Positions 1 to 11,235 are shown, counted from the first letter of the stretch. The stretch is 64,000 nt of DNA from Eretmocerus hayati (GCA_029851415.1 CM056743.1:10718727-10782726); one strand, 5' to 3'. The notes: generated from the sequence alone by a model not told the origin. Translations and numbers: made by a program.

Positions 1-34
1 CTGCTCACTACTTCTTGAAACTGCTGAGGTTGAC

Positions 35-427
35 TCACTCATCAATGAGCATGTCAGTTATCATTACAGACCCTACTTGGGATTCCTTGTAATTGTTTGT
101 GTACTCGGATCCCTCAACCGATTTGAGTCTATATCTAAGGTCACTGTTATGACTCGATTGGATCACATCCCCAAAATTGAAAATCCTGTTCTCCAATCTG
201 TCCAGCATCTCATCGTTGATAAAAGTTTCAAGGTAACCTGCTTGAGTTATCGACCATAAGCCAGATACATTGTCACTTTGATTGACATGATGAGTGTTTC
301 TTGAGTCAATCAAAGGGCGCGGTAGCGCCTTGCCAGCGAGTACATATGGAAGGAAAACTCGTAGCGCTCCTGTGGCCTTATATACACCAAGTTGAGGTTT
401 TTTAACCTCTCCTTCTGCCTCGGTCAT
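35..427 (-). CDS. Unidentified 130-codon ORF, probable coding relic
   Basis: I do not recognise this protein. It is an open frame of 130 codons starting ATG-ACC-GAG and ending about 35 bases from the window edge. Its N-terminal third (from GEVKKPQ to about ALPRPLID) aligns codon for codon, without gaps, with a stop-containing stretch at 15,760-15,861 on the plus strand. That suggests both descend from a coding sequence. No signal peptide or membrane segment is evident. The rest (residues about 45-130) is polar and has no motif I can name. It could be a fragment of a mobile-element ORF. Confidence 0.3.
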   Translation of the reverse strand: MTEAEGEVKKPQLGVYKATGALRVFLPYVLAGKALPRPLIDSRNTHHVNQSDNVSGLWSITQAGYLETFINDEMLDRLENRIFNFGDVIQSSHNSDLRYRLKSVEGSEYTNNYKESQVGSVMITDMLIDE

Positions 428-2531
428 AGAATATTATGGATTCTTGCGCTTATCAGCCACGATGTGGCCCAATAATCGCGAGCTTGATGATTTCTCTATC
501 GAAATACTATCTTGTTTCGTCGATCTATAAACTAATGGCATCGTTCCACGACCGATGAATTTGAGACCCCCCCCCCCCACCTCCCCGACGAAATTCATCG
601 TGGAATTTCGTCTTCAGCCACTTTCGAGATTCGACTCATCTCGAAGTCGGCACTGCGTCAGTGTGACACAATCGGCCTTGTGTGCGTGAATGAGCGACTG
701 AAAAAGCAAGCTAGCAGACCATATTCACCATTCAGGTTCTGTTCCAGATGAGTGTTTACTCTCTGCACGTGTATATCGAAGTACAGTGAAGATTTAATTA
801 ATACAAATCGATTGATGCCAATCGTAATTGTTGGTCTGCTAGTAAAAGAAGCCACCTGTATGCTCTCTTGTTAGCAGCGATTAAGAGATGATGACCTCAT
901 GGCCAAAATGTGTGACATCCTTGCTGTTGTGCCGCAGTGCAAGGTGAAGTGTCAAGAATAATCTTGAAATATATTTGGAGAGTTTATGATGCATCGGTGC
1001 TATTAAGCATCAATGTACATTTTATCACTGAATTGATTTTTACTTCCTATCTGATACTTGAGATAGACCTAACTCTGAAGCTATAAATTGTGTATCTCAA
1101 GTTCATAATCTATACTGTATAGTAAGAGGATTACATTGCAACCAATGTATTATCATTCAAGCTACTCCTCATATCTCACCAAAATCTTATTCGGGTCCAA
1201 CACAAGAGGGATCGTCTCTCACATTTGGATGTTGTGGGACTGGTCGGCCCTATTGGTGACTGTCCATGGAATAGTTGTTGTGATATGTGTAGTGATCTCT
1301 GACGTTGCTCTAATCAATTTTATATACTTTAATTGCATATTACTGTACATCTTAGTCTTGGCTACACTTTTACTCTTGACATATGGGTCTGAGCTGTTTT
1401 GACGTGCCACTTACATTCATGCTAAAGACTTCAGCAAAAGCTGGTGGGCATATGTCAATTCCTAAATAAGTCTAATTGAGAGTTGTTCAGGGTTCATCTG
1501 ATTCATTATAATTATCATTGAGAAAGAGTAGCACATTTACGCTCTCAGAGAAAACTGGTAACTTCGACTTGGAAAAATGTAGTGCGGAGAAGTCAATTAA
1601 CATAGAAAATGAATCCATACATTCATCTGGATGTACTTCGAGGATCATTTTGTCTGGCATCAAAGCACTCCTCACATAACGCTATTGAATCTTCATTCTC
1701 AAATTGAGTTCCCACGCAGCACTTGAACTTCTTAATGTGTCACAGATAATCAATGTCCTAGTTGAAACTCGCTCAAGTTTTTGGTTTTCAAATAGTGTTG
1801 AGAAACAGATGTATTGTCATAATTCCATGTTTCATTTGATAGTCATCCATTAGTTGGTCATGTTGGTGGTTGGGATCCTCTCTTCTTGAAGAGCCAATGA
1901 CCCAACTCGTGTAAGGAATTTTCACAATCCAGAAGTTTTTCATCAACTGAAAACCTTATACTATTGAAAGTAGGGTTGAGAGTCTTTGCATCAACTCAAG
2001 TAGAATTTCATGAACTAATTCCAAGTTTTGCTATCAAAAACAAAAAGTTGTACCACTCCAGATTCTGTTGCTTGGGATTGAAAAATATTCATCTTGAAAC
2101 ATAGCACACTGCTGTTCATTCGGGGGACGATTTTTAAGAATAAGATATGAATAAGTGTTCTTGGTTTTCCTACATGTTACTATTCACAGCTTATATTTGT
2201 CAATCTGGAAATTTTCAATCATTGCCATAGCCAAGTCTTGAAATCTTTCTCCCTCCCACTTTACTTTTTCCAAAAGTCTAACTTGGCGAGTATCACCATC
2301 CTTTCCCTCATAACTTCATCTGAGATCAAAGTATGAATTCCATTGAGCCTGGTTCAACCAACCACTCCTGGTTTCCATGATGAAAATACTCCTATGACGC
2401 AATTTTCTGAGAGACAAGTTTCCACGCTGTTCAGCAAAGGCACCGGTTTGTGTTGGAGTAGTCAACGACGAATGACATGAAACCACTTTTGTTGATGTAT
2501 TTTCCTAACACAGTTGAAATAAACGTGTAGA
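428..2531. other. Non-coding, no recognisable gene
   Basis: Only short shadow frames occur here. A small hairpin at 545-602 pairs CCACG..GATGAATTT with AAATTCATCGTGG around a run of 12 C (567-578). A hydrophobic frame at 1136-1402 shows no family signature and is probably chance. Confidence 0.4.
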
Positions 2532-2693
2532 GCCTCGACAGAAAGTGCGCACTTTCTCTTTGTCTTTTTTTTCGCTATTTCTCCTCCCGTGTATAAGCGG
2601 AGGATCCGCAGTTCCATTGCGCGCCACGGGGGGACAATGGCGCTAGTTCCACGGGGGGGGGGGGAAGACAAAGTGCGCACTTTCTGTCGAGGC
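2532..2693. mobile_element. 162-bp MITE-like palindrome
   Basis: The ends form a perfect inverted repeat: GCCTCGACAGAAAGTGCGCA at the left is answered by its complement ending ...CTGTCGAGGC at 2693, and pairing continues for about 30 bases. The interior has a poly-T run on the left and a run of 12 G on the right. There is no coding capacity. No target duplication is convincing. Superfamily unknown. Confidence 0.6.
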
Positions 2694-2929
2694 CCGTAGC
2701 AGACAGCGGCATTAGCTCTTCAACGGGGTGAAGAGAATTCTGTATAAACTTGCAATGATAAGCTCATGTATTTTCCTAAACCTGGCAAGTCGTTCGAGGT
2801 CTTGAGGATTGAGAAATTATCACAACGGCGTTGACGTTTCCTGACATGAACTATAGCGTAGGCCAATAGTGGGTTCTTTTCTAGATTGATACACTTGGGG
2901 TCGGAAAGGTTAGGTTTCGACTAGTAGAT

Positions 2930-3140
2930 GTGAAATTTCTCCCGCTGGACGTCGGGAAATGAGATCTCCCCTCCGAGCAAGAGCCGTGAAGGTTTTTTTT
3001 CGAATAACATGCATTCAAACGGGAAACTGCATCATCTGTACAACTTTCTTCCTATTTTAGCAGATGATTCTGACGCATCTGAACCTTTTCCAACGTACTT
3101 CAGCTCATTTTGAAGCTCTCTTTGAGATAGCTGTACACTA
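2930..3140. repeat. Relic arm of the foldback family seen whole at 35.1-36.0 kb
   Basis: The stretch runs in the same order as 35,165-35,350: a TGGACG core, ATGAGAT, AGCAAGAGCC, a TTAAA/CAAACGGGAA segment, TTCTTCCTA, and finally the CATCTGAACC..TTCAACGTAC..AGCTCATTTTGAAGC block. Only one arm is present, so this looks like a half-copy. Confidence 0.5.
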
Positions 3141-3152
3141 AAGCTGAAGATA

Positions 3153-3326
3153 CAGTGGAATCTCCGCTCGCACAAACCTCTGGTCACATCAAAACTGTCC
3201 GCTATCCGGAGGTATCTGCTAATCAGAGGTTCGATTCTGTGATCATACTTCTGCTGGTCGCAAAAAATCGTCCGTTATTGAGAGGTGTCCGGTGAACGGG
3301 GGTATCTCTTGAGGAAGATTACATTG
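3153..3326. mobile_element. 174-bp MITE-like element with TA flanks (pogo/Tigger-like)
   Basis: The left end reads TA-CAGTGGAATC and the right end reads GATTACATTG-TA, so the termini are imperfect inverted repeats with TA on both sides. The interior contains CCGCTATCCGGAGGTAT and ATCAGAGGTTCG, wording typical of pogo/Tigger-type non-autonomous elements. The call rests on end sequence and TA target only. Confidence 0.4.
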
Positions 3327-3334
3327 TATACCAG

Positions 3335-3622
3335 AATATCACGAAAGTTGGGAAGAACTTAGTTCGAGTGTCAATAAACACCTGTGCAACTTTTCAGAAT
3401 GATTGACCGTTCTGTTTCGGAGTGATAGCCATCAAAAATGCGGCACTCTTAACATCGCGTTTGTATGAGAGTCGACGATCCCACATGAACGCAATGCTAA
3501 AAGTGACGAATTTTGATGACTACCACTCTGAAAGGAAATGGTCAATCATTTTGAAATTTTGCACAGGTGTTCATCAACACTTGAACTAGAATTTCTCCAA
3601 CTCTAGTGACATTCTAAAATAT
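3335..3622. repeat. Imperfect palindrome (foldback), about 290 bp
   Basis: The left arm (GTTGGGAAGAACTTAGTTCG, CACCTGTGCAA, AATGATTGACC, GAGTGATAGCCATCAAAA) is mirrored by the right arm (TTTTGATGACTACCACTC, GGTCAATCATT, TTGCACAGGTG, GAACTAGAATTTCTCCAAC). The loop near 3,480 contains CGACG. No ORF. It directly abuts the TA-flanked MITE. Confidence 0.55.
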
Positions 3623-3639
3623 TTTCTATATTAGTGTAC

Positions 3640-6465
3640 AACTAGCTTGAGACCTTCAAAATGAGTTGAGATGAGTGAGATTTTGACCTATTGGAGACGA
3701 GTAATCTTGATTTTTCCCAAGAGAGATTTTCATGGAGAATAACAGGGAATTGTATTATTGGCCTCATAAGGCTAACTGAGCGCATGAGGCTCCACAAAAA
3801 CGGAGGGGCAGCACGTACACTATGATATTCTGATGTTTTCTCTGTATTTACACTCACACGTGCCACTTGATAGCACAAGCACAAGAACTTCCACTAATGT
3901 CACTATGGGACGGAAATCGGAGAGCTTTATTCATCGCGTTAGATGATGTTATCATTCATCGAATGTACGTATCATCAACTCTCTGATAGGCGGAAACGTG
4001 AAATGATTCTCCTAATTCCCAAAACTGCGTGCTCAATCATCTATATTAAGTTTCGATACTATGAAGCTTATTATAGCGCCAGTTGATCCGTACGAAGTCG
4101 CTTGTCTCAACTTGTATACTAGATTCAACATAATATTCTGAGGGAGTTTGACAGAAGCCCGCTACCTATAGGCGTGCTGCGATTTAAACTTCATACAGTT
4201 TGATACGTGATTTGGAGCGGGTGTAACACTGAAACCCCGCGCCTGCTAGTTCGGCACGCTAACACAAGGTGGATACCAGTTTTTGCTACTGAATTGGTGA
4301 ATACGGTTAACTGCATCTGTCCCGGACCTCGGCGTGGTAGATGTTCGCTAAATGGCGTATGAGTTATTGAGCGGCATCTTAGTCCGCAACTGAACTTCCG
4401 TTTTTCCGCAGTTACATCAACCCTCCGCTTTTCCTACCCTCTTCATCTTCTTTCATCTCTCAGGGACTATGACCTCCGGGTTGATGCCCAACAGGGAGAG
4501 GCTTTACTCAGTAGACGCCTGACTCTTGCTGTAAGGTGAATCCAACTCTACCCACACGCTAGTGGGTGTCTATGATGATTTGCCCTTCCCATCTCTCTCT
4601 CTCTCTCTCTCGAAAAAAAAAAGATCAGCGTAGTGGAAGATACCCGCAACGGAAATTTTTGGATCTCCAATCAATATTCAATTTCGATTTGTGTGCCAAC
4701 GTATTTCCTCATAATATCTCATCACCATTCATGAAAGTTCCATCTTTTGTTGTGGACTCATCGATCTTTATGGGAAATTTATTTTCTCTCAGATCTTGAG
4801 CGATTTTCTCATGAAGACTAGGTGTTCTGACGTTACAAGCAATATGAACACCCTTGTACCTGTCGACAAAAGCTTTGTCCATCACATCTGAGTCGTAGAT
4901 GGCGCGTTACAGAAATTTGATCATTGTATTTAGCGAGAGATGAGCTAAACGGTGGCTAACAACGAAAGTAGTTGACTTGATCTCACTCATCGATTTTTGA
5001 TAGTTCAGCTTGACGCAGGGATCAAGTTGTCCAGAGGCAATCAAGTGTTTTGTGCATGTATCATGATACAATAGAGTATTGTACTGAGTTTGCTTCTCTT
5101 TCTGGCGAATCACTTAGCCATGGTCGTTTCTTTATCCGTGAATTAAAGCCACTCTTCGATCCGTTTCTCTTACGATGATTGTATCATATTTCTACGCAGA
5201 TAGAGCGAAATATTGAATCTAGATCGATGGTCTACATTCAAAGTTATCCATGATGTTGTCACTCCATCTACTACGCTTCCTCCAAACATGTCCTCATGAA
5301 AGAATTGGAGAATAGCACAATCTGATTCAACCATATTCTCAAATGTTTGTTGAGGTGAGGCAAGCACTTGAATGTTACTTGGTTTAGACTTGTAGGGGTT
5401 TCGTATGAGATTGTACTTAGGAATCGAGAAACGATGCCGCTCTTATGTAAACTCAAATGAAATCTCGAATCACTGACCCATGCATGACCATTTGACGACG
5501 CTACGGGCTCGTTCAAAAATGCCGACCTCGATCCAAATGGATCCCAAGCTGTCCTGAAAAAGAATTATTGCCATTCCCTCTATAAACCTCGCAGCCACAG
5601 CAAGACTTCACTGCATATGGAAGGCCATAATAGGGCGTGAACAAACTGCATGCTGTTCACCGAAGAATGATCATATACCGGTACATCTCCCTTCGTTGAT
5701 GCAGCGGTGCCAAGCACACTTCTAGCAGCATCGGCTGCCACGAAATAGCACAAAACATATACTGCTCTCACCCTATGCGTGTATTTACTGTGGCAAACGG
5801 CTGTAGACCCCTCAGTCATCCTGGGTCCGAGCACCAACTTCCAGCCTGTTGCCTTGATCCCACTCGATCAAAGTGACACACGAAGCAGACAGCAGACATG
5901 AATGGTGCACAACCTCACTTGTACCATTGTTGGACTGCCTGAGCTCTCGACGAGAACTTGCGAGGCGGAGCTGTTCCTCGTTGTCGAAGCTGACCGGGAC
6001 AGGGTGACAGCTCCTCACCACACAACAAACACAAGGTTCCAACTATTTAAACTAGCTCCAACCATCAGAGACGTAGAGATTATAACAAAGTCATCACTGT
6101 CCGGCTCCTCGAGTGCGCTGCAACCTACAGGATGCAATCCCTGTAGCAGCGCCCGCAGCTACTGAGTGACCATGTATATATGCAATAATCAGCTGACGAT
6201 GACTGCTTCTAGTGACCCTAGAGGGAAACTAACTGCATCGATTGCCGAAGTGTGAAACGGCACATTCACCGCAATAGTATATTCTACCTCGTATCTTACA
6301 CAATTGTATGTGCGATACGAATTTTCCTAGCCCCGGAGACATGTATAACGATTTCTCCCAGCCTTGAGCGGGCAAAGACGTTCTTTGGCTAGAAAAAAAT
6401 CCAATTATTTCGATTACCAAACTTGTGTGATTATCTGAGAATCACTCGATGCGTTATCATAAATG
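3640..6465. other. Non-coding or unassigned; one short (TC)n tract
   Basis: A (TC)n microsatellite lies at 4591-4611 and is followed by a run of A. Minus-strand frames around 4,907-6,042 are open for 65-85 codons each but switch frame repeatedly and match nothing I know. They could be a heavily decayed gene. I see no RNA gene. Confidence 0.35.
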
Positions 6466-6479
6466 AAACGATCTGTCCA

Positions 6480-6775
6480 CTACATCTTGCAGAACACTCA
6501 CAAGGGGAGGTCCAACTTTGCGGAACACAGATCCTGATGAAACTTTGGGAATCATCTTGTTTTGGTGAGGAATGGAGGTATCTCCAAGGGTTCAATCCCA
6601 TGGCCCTCCTATTCTCAGATACAGCTATGGAGTCTAGCATTGCCAATATAGGCCCATCTTGAAAAGTCGTATATATGGATATCCTAACAATGCTAATCTC
6701 TGTAGCTGTATTTCAGGATAAGAGGCCCATGGGTTGAATCCTTCGAGGAGCATTTGTCAAATGTGCCCAGGGAGC
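6480..6775. repeat. Imperfect palindrome with a tRNA B-box-like word
   Basis: The left arm (AAGGGTTCAATCCCATGGCC, CAGATACAGCTATGGAG) is mirrored by the right arm (CTGTAGCTGTATTTCAGG, GGCCCATGGGTTGAATCCTT). GGTTCAATCCC fits the pol III B-box consensus, but no matching A box or tRNA fold is apparent. Probably a foldback/MITE. Confidence 0.4.
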
Positions 6776-8440
6776 CACCATGGCCTCGTTGATCAGGTGT
6801 TTAGTCATAGATAGGCGCAAAGGCTTTCAGCAAAGAAGGCTCCACTTCCAATCTTGGCCGGCACCAATTTGAATTTTTATACAGCTGCCTTCGATTCCTT
6901 ATCTTCCCCTACATGGCATCATCAACAGAACAACTATGATTTCACCAACTTCAAGCACGACCTACGTATACAAATTTAATCTGAAATTTTCAATGGTTCA
7001 TCTACTCCATGCGTGTCCGACAACAAGCTTGTCTTACAGAAACTACGGAACATTGTTATGCCATTTCGTACGGAATCAACCTCTCGAATTACAACGGATT
7101 GTTTTATTGTTGAAGCAAAATTACTTCCGTGCTTTAGAGTACAAACATGTAATTTCCTTCAATACAAGGTTATGCAGACTTTTGCTATAAAACTTGCACA
7201 TACTGCCGCAACGATCATACGGCGTCGGTGTAATCCGCGTGAAACCACAAGAATTCTCGTAATGACTTGTTCGACGAGTTCAATTACCGTCATATCACGT
7301 TGTATCATTTGCAGTGGTCCACTTTAATCCCTTATGTCTTTTGATCATCATAATTGCATTCATTATTGGAAAATGTTCAGTATCACCAAGAACCTTGATC
7401 CGAAAACTCTTCCAAATGAGCCGTATGAACGAGACATTCGGAACGATCCCTGTATCGAAACATTCCGAACTCGTCTAGCGAGTCGTTCAGAAACGATTTA
7501 TCAGTCTCGCGTTTGGATAGTCTGCACGTCCGAGGGAATGGCTGAACTTTGCATTAGTCGCAATTCAATCAATGATGGCGTCTGATTCTCATAATTCTAG
7601 TGCATAGTTCGAACCTCGTAATATATGTACGTGAACCTAATTCTCAAATTGTTCGCCATCTTAGTTAAAATACCCAGATTTTACACTCGGACGTCCACTT
7701 CTATCTAAGCAATACAGGCAACAAAAATTTTAATTGCCTGCTTGTCTAGTTTTTTGTGAGTATAACTTTCAATAATTACAAACGATACGGTAATTGTATC
7801 GAGTATAAGCTAGTATATCCATGAGTCAATACTTTTTCTATAAGGAATACGTTACGTCGTAAAATACGAATGCAAATTTCGCAAACCCTTTTGTCACGTG
7901 GTGCATAGTGCTTGTGGACTACGATCTTGATGGTTATTAGAATATCTTCATTTTGTAGTATGGAATTTTGAGACTGATGCGTCAAATCGCTCAGCGATCT
8001 CACCTCGCATTCACCAGCAGAGGCGTCCCTGCATAAACCCCCTGATACCAGTCAGTGGATGACTTGGATCTGCTTTGAATATTCACCCAGGATAACATCT
8101 ATCAGCAAACACCCGGTAATTCTCAATTAATTCTACCCCAATACCTCAGTACAGTCTTACAATCGTACACGGATTTTCATCATGGAGCACCAAAAATATC
8201 AATGGGCCACAAGTTATCGACCAATTGAACAGTCTGTATCCATCCATATCATTTCGGTTCTGGCTGCCCATGTTTCCGGCAATGCATTTTGCCCACCTCA
8301 CAATCAATAAGATTCATAAATTCATCATAGGCATCATAAGTATTACAGCACCATCATTATTATAACCAAACGTGTATGTCTAGTCGCCAAAACGAGGTTT
8401 CTACTAACGACATTCACGCTCCAATTAACCTCATTGGAGG
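6776..8440. other. Unassigned DNA
   Basis: Plus-strand frames of 80-105 codons at 6,936-7,585 overlap one another and have no family motif. Nothing else is supported before the TRIM element. Confidence 0.35.
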
Positions 8441-8444
8441 CCAA

Positions 8445-8627
8445 TGTTACGGGCGCAAGCTACACAGGCGCCCGCACTTCAAGTGTATCACATATAAGGA
8501 CTGCCGCTTGGTGCGGCCGGACTAGCTCAGTCGACAGCGTGTCAGTCTCTTGATCAAGAGGTCGCCGGATCGTTTCCTGGCGGCCGCACTTTTTATTCAG
8601 TGCATGACGGAGAATAAAATCATAACA
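8445..8627 (+). repeat. TRIM 5' LTR
   Basis: 183 bp, TG...CA ends. Contains the tRNA-like module at 8513-8588 and AATAAA near the 3' end. It is followed after two bases by the primer-binding-site-like TGGTGTCAGAA. Confidence 0.8.
8513..8588 (+). ncRNA. tRNA-like sequence inside the 5' LTR
   Basis: The 76-nt segment starts GCGGCCG and ends CGGCCGC-A, a perfect 7-bp acceptor-type stem plus discriminator base. TAGCTCAGTCG (8523-8533) matches a tRNA A box. GGATCGTTTCC (8567-8577) is a B box with one key mismatch. The middle CTCTTGATCAAGAG is self-complementary and does not give a normal 7-base anticodon loop, and the T loop would be 8 bases. It is therefore tRNA-derived and unlikely to be a working tRNA. 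It may supply a pol III promoter. Confidence 0.65.
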
Positions 8628-8629
8628 AC

Positions 8630-8640
8630 TGGTGTCAGAA
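8630..8640 (+). promoter_or_regulatory. Primer-binding-site-like motif
   Basis: TGGTGTCAGAA follows the 5' LTR after AC. TGG is what the complement of a tRNA CCA end requires, and the position is right for priming minus-strand synthesis. I cannot name the tRNA with confidence. Confidence 0.55.
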
Positions 8641-8828
8641 AGCGTAACGGACCACGCTCACAAGTGGACTGCGTACTCGGAGGATAATCAACAATGATAA
8701 TTAGGTGGTGCTGCCCACGCGTAGACCTGCTGTACCGACATGGATTCGGGATCTACATAGACGACAATTAGAAGACAATGACATGAAGTTCAGCCGATGA
8801 GGACATCGTCAACTCTGCCCAGGGGGTG

Positions 8829-9011
8829 TGTTACGGGCGCAAGCTACACAGGCGCCCGCACTTCAGCTGTATCACATATAAGGACTGCCGCTTGGTGCAG
8901 CCGGACTAGCTCAGTCAACAGCGTGTCAGTCTCTTGATCAAGAGGTCGCCGGATCGTTTCCCGGCGGCCGCACTCTTTATTCAGTGCATGACGGAGAATA
9001 AAATCATAACA
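8829..9011 (+). repeat. TRIM 3' LTR
   Basis: 183 bp, about six substitutions from the 5' LTR and no length change. It is preceded by CAGGGGGTG (8820-8828), a short polypurine-like tract. It carries the second tRNA-like module, 8897-8972, in which CCCGG replaces CCTGG and improves the T stem. Confidence 0.8.
8897..8972 (+). ncRNA. tRNA-like sequence inside the 3' LTR
   Basis: Second copy of the 76-nt module. Relative to the first it has GCAGCCG in the 5' acceptor strand (one broken pair), AGTCAACAG in the D arm, and CCCGGC in the T arm. The last change restores GCCGG/CCGGC pairing. Confidence 0.6.
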
Positions 9012-9428
9012 CCAATAGGATGTCACATTTTTGGTTATCAATGTTCATCATGAAAATACACTTTTTTTCTGTCATCCATTAATGAAATTCTTTCATTGCA
9101 CTGCACATGCAATTATCTCCACTTTTATAATATATCGGAAAAATCTATGGCCCGTGACAAAAACCCACTCCTTATTGCGATCCATAAAGGAGTTGATAAA
9201 AACATGAATTGATTCACGTCTGCCCTCCCATTCTGACTATTAATCTCCGTCGTTATTCGTGTTCCACCTGCAACTCCTGCAACTGAAACTGGATTTGTCT
9301 GCCTAGGGATGAACTCAGATGGTTGTACGTGTCGAAGCCTGCCGTCATCTCACGAATTCCGGAGTTCACCTTACTCAACCAGTTTACGTTGTGGATCGTG
9401 AGCCGAATCTTCCAGAACACATGGATTT

Positions 9429-10250
9429 GTGCCGAGTTCCACCTCTTCCAACCAACACCCTACAACTCAATCGAGGCCACCATGTTGGCAAGGAAATAGG
9501 TCCGTCCGAAGCCAAGACCAGTTGAAGTTGAGAACTCTGCAAATTCCATACCAAGTCCAAGTTGGGAGCACGTCATTCCCATGTCATCGTCGTTCTCGAT
9601 TCTCACCCCCCGGCTCTCAATCATCTTGTACGCCCATTAGCGTGGCCAACTCAAACTGCATCAACACCGGATCAAACACGAGTTCCGCACCACAATCTGA
9701 TCTCCAGATTCAGCCAAGGCCGTTATTGTCGCAAAAACCACGATCAGCTCGATCACCCGACGATTTGAGAATAGGAAAATTTCACAAACCGCACCCATAC
9801 AAAGTTCAACCCGCGAGAGAGTCTCGTTCAAGTTATCAACGTTTCCGTGACACATTACCCCGTGCCAAAACAACCATGTCTATCATCAATGAGAGTATTG
9901 CCATAAGCGGTACAGATCAATTCAAGGTGCGGTCTAAGCAAAATTTCGGTGCGCCTGTACCTAGTAACGAATTCATACACAACAATCGATCACCAACAAT
10001 CAATATCAACCATCAAAGTACAATTCAATCATTTGCATCTAGCAAACACTGTAGGGTATCATCAACACTCACCCGCTATTCGGCTGATGCAACAGCTATA
10101 GTAAGATTCAGAGCCCCAAATTACTCCAGCTCCGATTGGCATAGATTCTCAGCATCACTTGACTATGCCCCCGACAAGAACCGCGACTCGGTCTCACCTA
10201 AAAAGGAAAGCCGCCACGCAAGGCTATTCAATCGCCGAACCCAATTGTGA
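9429..10250 (+). CDS. Possible N-terminal part of the Helitron protein
   Basis: A 273-codon frame rich in Ser, Arg, Gln and Pro, with no domain I can recognise. It sits directly upstream of the Helitron N-terminal block and overlaps it in another frame (10,165-10,250). It could be the disordered start of the same protein after a frameshift, or a long chance frame. Its low-complexity composition argues for caution. Confidence 0.3.
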   Translation: MPSSTSSNQHPTTQSRPPCWQGNRSVRSQDQLKLRTLQIPYQVQVGSTSFPCHRRSRFSPPGSQSSCTPISVANSNCINTGSNTSSAPQSDLQIQPRPLLSQKPRSARSPDDLRIGKFHKPHPYKVQPARESRSSYQRFRDTLPRAKTTMSIINESIAISGTDQFKVRSKQNFGAPVPSNEFIHNNRSPTININHQSTIQSFASSKHCRVSSTLTRYSADATAIVRFRAPNYSSSDWHRFSASLDYAPDKNRDSVSPKKESRHARLFNRRTQL

Positions 10251-11235
10251 GTACCCTCTCTTCAAAAAATTGAACAACACTATCACCGATCCCAAACACC
10301 GGATTCAATCGCGAGCATCGTATCAACGTGAGCAATATCAAAAATTACGATCAAAATTAATTAGTAAGGGCTCTCTCCTAGATCCATCCCATAATCGGCC
10401 TGTTCCCGAAGTTATGAGCGAATATCAACACCTCGCAGTTTATAATGCATCAGTTAATAAATTTTGTAATTGTATGTGTGACGTTTGTAGAAAACAGTGC
10501 TACCGTGCCCAACTCACTTACACACCAACGCCTCATAAATCTTACTTGCCCAAGTCCTACTGAGCAAAACTCATTTGCTACTGTGTACTCGATGCAAGAA
10601 TCACCTGCATGGTAACAAAAACCACCCGCCTCCTACCGCTTTCTGGAATAATCTCGACCCTGGTGAACAACCAAGCGTACTTAAAAACCTGACTCAATCT
10701 GAGATACGGTTGCTGGCTCGAATGATACCATTCTTAGAAATAATCAAGTTCAATGGTAGGTTCGGCCAATATGGGTTCAAGGGCCAAGCTATCCTTTTTG
10801 CTCAGGATCTTCACGAAGTAACTAAAAAACTGCCCCAAATGTTGCCGAGGTCCCCGAGCAAGGCTGCCCTTATAGTTGTATCAGAGCATTGAGAAAATTT
10901 GCGAATCATCCGTGAATTTGCCATCTCACGTGACCGTGTATATGCAGCCCCAGCATGGTTAATTGCTAACAACCCATTTCACCGCGATGTTATCATAGAC
11001 ACCACTGTCGATTTATCTGAACATGAAATTCTAAGAATATTCACCCCTGACCACTCTACGGAAGTCTTGATAATTGATCCTCAATCCGAGACCTATTATT
11101 ATGAGCGAATTAGTGATGTTACAAGAATATTAAGGTCCTCCTGGAATCACACTGATCGTTCAACATTCCATTGTGATCAACTCGGCCGTCAAAGTTTGGG
11201 TATGGCTGTATCAACCATTATCAAAGCATCATATG
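10165..11235 (+). pseudogene. Helitron protein, N-terminal domain, frameshifted
   Basis: This is the start of the Helitron replicase/helicase polyprotein. First comes a basic stretch with a YQREQYQKLRSKL helix, then a Cys cluster (CNCMCDVCRKQC). After a frameshift near 10,564 comes the block typical of Helitron N-termini (DUF6570-like): LTQSEIRLLARMIPFLEI, GQYGFKGQAILFAQD and a VVSEH word. An in-frame TGA (10,890-10,892) interrupts it. The downstream RDRVYAAPAWLIANNP is the usual continuation of that domain. The two lesions show the gene is dead here. Family assignment is good; the exact start is unknown. Confidence 0.7.

Larger units (their letters stand above)
8445..9011 (+). mobile_element. 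TRIM: miniature LTR retrotransposon with tRNA-like LTRs
   Basis: Two direct 183-bp repeats (8445-8627 and 8829-9011) both start TGTTACGGG and end CATAACA, that is TG...CA as LTRs do. Each carries AATAAA about 10 bases before its end. The sequence CCAA lies immediately outside both ends (8441-8444 and 9012-9015), a 4-bp target duplication of Ty3-like size. The 201-bp interior begins with AC-TGGTGTCAGAA, a primer-binding-site-like word, and ends CAGGGGGTG, a short polypurine-like tract. It has no coding capacity. The LTRs differ at only about six positions, so the insertion is fairly young. Mobility would depend on another element's proteins. Confidence 0.8.

Noticed and set aside
1136..1402. 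Membrane protein of 88 residues
   Set aside because: A hydrophobic frame in AT-rich DNA with an antisense frame of similar length and no supporting signals.
5580..6042. Cysteine-rich minus-strand gene
   Set aside because: Two overlapping short frames in different phases plus an opposing plus-strand frame. No splice pattern or domain.
8513..8588. Functional tRNA gene
   Set aside because: There is no normal anticodon loop, the T loop is 8 bases, the B box is off consensus, and the module is duplicated exactly within LTRs.
8445..9011. Two independent SINE insertions
   Set aside because: Identical full-length borders with TG...CA ends, shared CCAA outside only the outer ends, and a primer-site-like word after the first repeat fit one LTR element better.
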